NCBI RefSeq assembly: GCF_017573545.1
Contig: NZ_JAGEOK010000014.1
Span: forward strand, 124,001 to 188,000
Direction of reading: 5' to 3'
Source: Actinomadura nitritigenes
GTDB taxonomy: Bacteria; Actinomycetota; Actinomycetes; Streptosporangiales; Streptosporangiaceae
Length of the DNA stretch: 64,000 nucleotides
Position 1 is the stretch's first letter; each line of letters opens with the position of its first letter. The position numbers and the translations under genes are program-made. The notes beneath the pieces are model-generated. The model was not told where the DNA came from. It ran no database searches and saw only the letters and a list, made by a program, of their open reading frames with translations. Positions 59,617 to 64,000 of the stretch are shown piece by piece.

Positions 59617-60009
59617 ATGGTCACCGCAAGGGCGCTCCCGTCCCCCTACCAGGTCGAGTACCAGGCGGGCCCGAACACCGGCCGCGCGGACACGGTCAAG
59701 GACGGCCGCGGCGGCGACACCGCGCCGCGGCCGCACGAGCTGCTCGAAGCGGCCCTGGCCGCCTGCATCACGATGACCGCCCGCATGGCCCTGGACGAGC
59801 TGGGCCTCCCCGGCGTGTCCGTCACGGCGCGGGTCGACCTCGACCGGCAGGAGACGGCCACCCGCTTCCGCTACCGCGTGGCGTTCGACCCGGCCCCGCC
59901 CGCCGGCGTCCGGGAGACGGTCCTGCGCCGCGTGGAACGCTCCCCGGTCCGGCGGACGCTGAGCCGGCCCCTGTCATTCGTGGCGGAGGGCGCCCTCGCC
60001 GGTGATTGA
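59617..60009 (+). CDS. OsmC-like protein lacking the second cysteine
   Basis: 130 residues. OsmC/Ohr fold with LLEAALAACITMTARMAL (peroxidatic C50) and a C-terminal ERSPVRRTLSRPL in which the usual resolving Cys of CPVxRTL is Ser109. OsmC proteins reduce organic peroxides by a two-Cys mechanism, so this one would be single-Cys or non-peroxidatic. The 3' end overlaps the convergent HisI-like gene by 36 bp. Confidence 0.85.
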   Translation: MVTARALPSPYQVEYQAGPNTGRADTVKDGRGGDTAPRPHELLEAALAACITMTARMALDELGLPGVSVTARVDLDRQETATRFRYRVAFDPAPPAGVRETVLRRVERSPVRRTLSRPLSFVAEGALAGD

Positions 60010-60378
60010 CCGGTAGTAGCAGGTCGGGCGCGCGTCGCCCGAGGCCGACTTCGTGTGGCACGCACCGCCGGTGGTCCGGTTGACCAGGTAGAGCAGCGAG
60101 TTCTGCTCGCAGTTGACGCGGACCTCGACCAGCTCCAGCACGTCGCCGGACGACGCGCCCTTGCGCCACAGCTCGTTCCGCGACGTCGACCACAGCACCG
60201 CGATCCGCTCGTCCAGCGTCGCCTTCAGCGCCTGCTCGTTCGCGTAGCCGATGAACAGCACGTCCTTGCTCGCGGCGTCCTGCAGCACCACCGGCACGAC
60301 CTCCGAGCCGGTCGCCGCGACGGCGCGCAGCTTGCCGAAGTCGAGTGCGAGCCGCGTTCCCTCTTCGAGTTCGTTCAC
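59974..60378 (-). CDS. HisI-like (phosphoribosyl-AMP cyclohydrolase) paralog with altered metal site
   Basis: 134 residues from the second of two GTG codons after GGGAGG. HisI core: VVLQDAASKDVLFIGYANEQAL, LWSTSRNELWRKG, and GGACHTKSASGDARPTCYYRS (C107, H108, C120). The family's D-C-D-x-D-A-L is N89-C90-E91-Q-N93-S-L, so two of three Mg-binding aspartates are Asn and one is Glu. Cysteines for zinc are kept. It may have changed substrate or function; no his genes are nearby. Confidence 0.85.
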   Translation of the reverse strand: MNELEEGTRLALDFGKLRAVAATGSEVVPVVLQDAASKDVLFIGYANEQALKATLDERIAVLWSTSRNELWRKGASSGDVLELVEVRVNCEQNSLLYLVNRTTGGACHTKSASGDARPTCYYRSITGEGALRHE

Positions 60379-60580
60379 CACGCGATCCTCCCTGTGCCCC
60401 CGGGGCGACGGCAACCGAACGTCACCGTGCGCGTCGACGTCGGCACGTATCGTCGCACGTCCGGGCCCTGCATCTGCGTAAACGGCGAATGCGCGGCGCC
60501 CGGCTTGTCACCTCAGGCGATTGTGCGGCCGCATCGGCGGACCCATGCTGGCCGGAGCACTCACCTGAGGGAGCGATTCG

Positions 60581-61039
60581 ATGACACGGGGCACTGTCCG
60601 GACGCGCGGTCCCATGCGACTCCTCGGCACCACCACCCTGCCCGGGGTCGCCCGGTCCGCCCCGGAGGCGCGCGCGTTCGTCCGCCGCGTCGCGCCGCAC
60701 ATCGACGCCGAGGCCCTCGCCGACATCACCCTGTGCGTGGACGAGCTGGTCGCGAACGCCTGCGAGCACACCGCCTCCGGCCTCGGCGGCCGGGTCACCG
60801 TCATCGTCAGCGCCGCCGAGGGGACGCTGCGCGTCACCGTCCTGGACGACGGCGGCACGGGCGGCGCGCCGTGCGTGCGCGACGCCCCGTGCGGCGAGGA
60901 CGGCCGCGGGCTGCGGCTCGTCGACGCCCTGTCCACCGCGTGGGGCTCGCACGGCGCCCTCGGCGGCACGGCGGTATGGGCCGAGTTCCACGCCCCCGCC
61001 GCCCCCCGCACCCCTTGCAACCACCCCACCCTGCTCTGA
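60581..61039 (+). CDS. RsbW-like ATP-binding regulatory protein
   Basis: 152 residues. GHKL ATPase: ITLCVDELVANACEHT (N box), TVLDDGGTG (G1), EDGRGLRLVDALSTAWG (G2). Short form common in actinobacteria as an anti-sigma or histidine-kinase-like protein. No adjacent sigma factor; it could partner the STAS protein at 22927 or others elsewhere. ATG follows a purine-rich ribosome site (GAGGGAG). Confidence 0.88.
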   Translation: MTRGTVRTRGPMRLLGTTTLPGVARSAPEARAFVRRVAPHIDAEALADITLCVDELVANACEHTASGLGGRVTVIVSAAEGTLRVTVLDDGGTGGAPCVRDAPCGEDGRGLRLVDALSTAWGSHGALGGTAVWAEFHAPAAPRTPCNHPTLL

Positions 61040-61127
61040 CCCCCGATCCCTCCTAAAGCCGGATGACACGGGCTCATGGAGGGCGGCATCCTTTGACGGC
61101 CCCGCCTGTCAGCCGTGGAGGTCCGTT

Positions 61128-61904
61128 GTGCCGACGCTCGTCCTGTCGCCCCGCTACTCGGAGGACTCGAAGGTGCTGCGGCTCGCCGCCGGGCGGGCCG
61201 GGTGGAAGGCCGAGCGCCTGGGCGGGTGGCGGGCTCCGGCGCGCCTGCGCGGACAGGACGTGGCGCTGTACGGGGAGCCGACGTTCGTGGAGGTCATCGC
61301 GGCGCAGCTCGACGTCGGGCTGATCGACGCGCCGCCCTCCTGGCTGCCCGGCCTGCCGGAGCGACATCTCCGTCGAAAAGTAGATATGTCGACATTCGCC
61401 GAGGTTCGCGGGTCGCTCGTCCGGCCGGTCTTCGTGAAGCCGGCGGACGGCCGCAAGGGCTTCGAGGGCCGGGTCTACGGCTCGCCCGCCGACCTCCCGG
61501 ACGCGGTGCCCGGCGAGACCCCCGTCCTCGTCGGCGAACCGGTCGAGTGGGAGGTCGAGTACCGCTGCCAGGTACTGGACGGCGAGGTCGTCGCGATGTC
61601 GCCCTACCTGCGGGACGGCGAACTGGCGCTCACCGGCGACGGCCGCTGGGAGGCGCCCTGGGACGCGGAGGCCCGCGCCTACGCCGAAGTGCTCCTGGAC
61701 GAAGTACCGCTACCGCCCGCGATCGTCCTCGACGTCGGCCTGGTCAAGGGACGGGGGTGGGCGGTCGTGGAGACGAACGCGGCCTGGGGCGCGGGTCTGT
61801 ACGGGTGCGACCCGCAGGCCGTCCTGCGCGTTCTGGCCCGGGCGTGCGCGCCCGCGCCGTCCGACCGCGATTGGACGACCGCTCCCGTCCGGCTGGCCGA
61901 CTGA
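61128..61904 (+). CDS. ATP-grasp domain protein (DUF4343-like)
   Basis: 258 residues, GTG start. C-terminal ATP-grasp features: RPVFVKPADGRKGFEGRVYG (ATP-binding Lys), VLVGEPVEWEVEYRCQVLDGEVV, and VVETNAAWGAGLYG (metal-binding ExN). The N-terminal part (PTLVLSPRYSEDSKVLRLAA) lacks a typical preATP-grasp motif. Such proteins ligate carboxylates to amines in natural-product or peptide modification, but no precursor peptide or transporter is adjacent. Substrate unknown. Confidence 0.82.
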   Translation: MPTLVLSPRYSEDSKVLRLAAGRAGWKAERLGGWRAPARLRGQDVALYGEPTFVEVIAAQLDVGLIDAPPSWLPGLPERHLRRKVDMSTFAEVRGSLVRPVFVKPADGRKGFEGRVYGSPADLPDAVPGETPVLVGEPVEWEVEYRCQVLDGEVVAMSPYLRDGELALTGDGRWEAPWDAEARAYAEVLLDEVPLPPAIVLDVGLVKGRGWAVVETNAAWGAGLYGCDPQAVLRVLARACAPAPSDRDWTTAPVRLAD

Positions 61905-61998
61905 CGGAACCGCGCGGTAGCGAGGCGGATGCGGCCGGCTCGCCGACCAGTCGGGTGACAGATGCCCGGCACGTAGGGCCGTTCTTAGCGTCGAGGCC

Positions 61999-62571
61999 AT
62001 GGAAAGCACACCTCTTCGCGTCGCCGTCATCACCGCCAGCACCCGCGCGGGGCGCTTCGGCCCGACCGTCGCCGCCTGGTTCGCCGAGCAGGCGGCCCAG
62101 CGGGACGACCTCGTCCTCGACCTGGTGGACGTCGCGGACGCGCCCCCGCCCAGCCGCCTCGGCACGCCCGCGCCCGACGGCTTCGACGAGATCACCCGCA
62201 CGCTGCGGGCGGCCGACGCGTTCACCGTCGTCACCTGCGAGTACAACCACAGCTTCCCCGGGACGCTGAAGAACCTGATCGACACCCACTACCACGAATG
62301 GCGCGCCAAGCCGGTCGCGTTCGTGTCCTACGGCGGGGTGTCCGGCGGGCTGCGGTCCGTCGAACACCTGCGCGCCGTCTTCGCCGAACTGCACGCCGTC
62401 ACGGTGCGCGACACCGTCAGCTTCCACGCGCCGTGGAACTGGTTCGGCGAGGACGGGCGCCCCGTCGACGCCGAGGGTGCCGAGGCGGCGGCGAAGGGCA
62501 TGCTCGACCAGCTCGCCTGGTGGGGGCACGCGCTGCGCGACGCCCGCGCCGCCCGGCCCTACGGCGCCTGA
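61999..62571 (+). CDS. NADPH-dependent FMN reductase (flavodoxin-like)
   Basis: 190 residues. RVAVITASTRAGRFGPTVAAWF (phosphate loop), TCEYNHSFPGTLKNLID (FMN-binding loop), and FVSYGGVSGGLRSVEHL. Matches the FMN_red family, which supplies reduced flavin or reduces quinones or azo compounds. The MFS gene begins 2 bp after the stop, so they are cotranscribed. Confidence 0.93.
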   Translation: MESTPLRVAVITASTRAGRFGPTVAAWFAEQAAQRDDLVLDLVDVADAPPPSRLGTPAPDGFDEITRTLRAADAFTVVTCEYNHSFPGTLKNLIDTHYHEWRAKPVAFVSYGGVSGGLRSVEHLRAVFAELHAVTVRDTVSFHAPWNWFGEDGRPVDAEGAEAAAKGMLDQLAWWGHALRDARAARPYGA

Positions 62572-62572
62572 C

Positions 62573-64000
62573 GTGGCCACGGCGACGCAGGCCCCGCCGG
62601 CGGCGGGCAGCGGCGCGCGGCCGATGGCGGTCGCGCTGGTGCTGGTCCTCGGCTCGATCATGATCACCCTGGACCAGACCGTGGTGAACGTCGCGCTGAA
62701 CCGGCTGTCGGCGGACTTCGGCGCGCCGCTCGGCACCGTCCAGTGGGTCGCGACCGCCTACGCGCTGGCGCTGGCCGGAGTGATCCCGTCCGCCGCGTGG
62801 GCGGTCGGGCGGTTCGGGGCGCGGCGGCTGTACCTGGCGGCGATCGCCGCGTTCGCGGCCGGGTCGGTGCTCGCCGGGCTGGCCTGGAACATCGAGTCGC
62901 TGATCGCGTTCCGGGCGGTGCAGGGGCTCAGCGGCGGCCTCGTGATGCCGGTCGGCATGACGATCCTGCTGCGCGCCGCCGGGCCGGACCGGCTCGGCCG
63001 GCTGATGAGCACGCTCGGGCTGGCGGTCCTGGTCGGCCCGCTCGCCGGGCCCGTCCTCGGCGGCCGGCTGGTCGACACGGTGTCGTGGCGGTGGATGTTC
63101 TTCGTCAACCTGCCGATCGCCGCGGCGGTCGTGGCGCTCGCCGCGCGGACCTTCCCCCGCGACGCCGCCGGGGCGCGCACCCCGCTGGACGTCCTCGGGC
63201 TGCTGATGCTGTCGCCCGGCCTCGCCGCCCTGCTGTACGGGGTGACGACCGGCGGCGACCGCGGCGACTTCGGCTCGGCCCGCGTGCTGGTCCCGCTGGC
63301 CGCGGGGGCGCTGCTGGTCGCCGGGTCCGTGCTGCGGGCGCTGACCGTCCGGCATCCGCTGATCGACCTGCAACCGTTCCGCGACCGGACGTTCGCCGCC
63401 GCGACCGGGACGCTGGCACTGTTCGCGACCGGCTACTTCGGGACGATGCTCCTGCTCCCCCTGTACCTGCAGGTCGTGCGGGGCGAGAGCGCGACGGTGG
63501 CGGGCCTGCTCGGCATCCCGTTCGCGCTCGGCTCCGGGACCGCGATGCAGGTCGCCGGGCGGATCGTCGACCGGGTCCCGCCGGGCCGGCTCGTGCCCGT
63601 GTCGATCACGACCGCGCTGGCCGGGTTCGCGCTGTTCACCGTCCAGCTGAGCGCCGACGCCCCGTACTGGGGGCTGTGCGCGGCGATGCTGCTGATGGGC
63701 GCGGGCGGCGGCGCGACGATGATGCCCGCGATGACGGCGGCGACCCGCGGGATGTCCCACGACCAGGCGCCCGCCGCGAGCACCACGGTGAACCTCGTCA
63801 ACACCGCGTCCGGCGCGATCGGGACGGCGCTGGCGTCGGTGGTGCTGTCCACGCTGATGAGCGGCCTCGTCCCGGGCGATCCGGACGGCGGCGGCGCGCT
63901 CCAGGCCGTGCACCGGCTGAGCCCGCGGGCGCACGAGGCCGTCGCCGGTCCGCTGGCGGACGCGTTCCGGCACACCTACGCGTTCGCACTCGTCCTGCTG
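62573..64000 (+). CDS. MFS drug exporter (DHA2/14-helix type), 3' end outside window
   Basis: GTG start two bases after the reductase stop; 476 codons are visible and the frame stays open to the end. Helix 1 holds MITLDQTVVNVALN, the following region QWVATAYALALAG, and motif C-like GPLAGPVLGGRLVDTVSWRWMF, all typical of EmrB/QacA-type exporters. Drug or metabolite efflux is likely; substrate unknown. Pairing with an FMN reductase suggests resistance to a redox-active compound, which is inference. Confidence 0.9.
   Translation, partial: MATATQAPPAAGSGARPMAVALVLVLGSIMITLDQTVVNVALNRLSADFGAPLGTVQWVATAYALALAGVIPSAAWAVGRFGARRLYLAAIAAFAAGSVLAGLAWNIESLIAFRAVQGLSGGLVMPVGMTILLRAAGPDRLGRLMSTLGLAVLVGPLAGPVLGGRLVDTVSWRWMFFVNLPIAAAVVALAARTFPRDAAGARTPLDVLGLLMLSPGLAALLYGVTTGGDRGDFGSARVLVPLAAGALLVAGSVLRALTVRHPLIDLQPFRDRTFAAATGTLALFATGYFGTMLLLPLYLQVVRGESATVAGLLGIPFALGSGTAMQVAGRIVDRVPPGRLVPVSITTALAGFALFTVQLSADAPYWGLCAAMLLMGAGGGATMMPAMTAATRGMSHDQAPAASTTVNLVNTASGAIGTALASVVLSTLMSGLVPGDPDGGGALQAVHRLSPRAHEAVAGPLADAFRHTYAFALVLL

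Overview
The window is very GC-rich, almost fully coding DNA typical of a filamentous actinobacterium. GTG/TTG starts are common and many genes overlap by 4 bp. Gene content includes the bacterial proteasome activator Bpa, a MinD-like EspI-type ATPase, ECF sigma factors with SnoaL-like tails, a subtilisin-inhibitor-like lipoprotein and proline-rich membrane proteins. I infer Streptosporangiales, perhaps Actinomadura or a relative; this rests on overall impression, not a search. Relatives of several genes (bpa, serS, pheA, the Cof-type HAD, espI) lie on the oriC-proximal arc of Mycobacterium, so the window may be oriC-proximal here too.

Layout. 0-9.7 kb: an M15 peptidase cut by the window edge, tRNA-Ser(UGA), a cupin protein, the EspI-like ATPase, a quinone oxidoreductase followed by bpa, a Cof-type HAD phosphatase, a secreted tyrosine-phosphatase-like protein, serS and a methyltransferase. 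9.7-13 kb: two overlapping secreted paralogs of unknown function. 13-15 kb: an ECF41-type sigma factor divergent from an NAD(P)-binding oxidoreductase, each with the same promoter-like motif. 15-23 kb: pheA, then an envelope glycosylation block (DUF4446, a GT87-like and an MptB-like membrane glycosyltransferase, a GT2 enzyme, a large membrane protein). 23-29 kb: a STAS antagonist, a two-component system, membrane proteins and an acyl-CoA synthetase. 29-35 kb: secreted hydrolases, a YtrA-type GntR/ABC operon and a divergent EF-Tu paralog. 35-44 kb: a haloalkane dehalogenase behind a perfect 40-bp palindrome, an LLM oxidoreductase, a TetR/hydrolase pair, an ECF sigma factor, an ArsR/SRPBCC pair, an MFS exporter and arginine deiminase. 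44-50 kb: an RsbW-like ATPase, a PAS/GAF histidine kinase, a TPP-riboswitch-controlled permease (CytX-like), a rhodanese, an SSI-like lipoprotein and an Fpg/Nei glycosylase. 50.6-54.3 kb: a copper operon (copZ, a His-rich exported protein, copA) behind two CsoR-like operators. 54.3-64 kb: tenA, a deacetylase-glycosyltransferase fusion with a small membrane partner, an ECF sigma/anti-sigma-like pair, OsmC-like, HisI-like, an ATP-grasp protein, an FMN reductase and an MFS transporter running off the end.

How the parts connect. The CytX-like permease and TenA together suggest thiamine-precursor salvage. The ArsR, GntR, TetR, CsoR-type and ECF41 systems each have a visible cis element. The observations most worth following are the duplicated ECF41 promoter motif, the 40-bp palindrome, the EF-Tu paralog carrying alanine at a position tied to GE2270A resistance, the copper operon with a His-rich partner but no nearby csoR, and a near-consensus parS site. 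I saw no CRISPR array, prophage, transposase or complete biosynthetic cluster.
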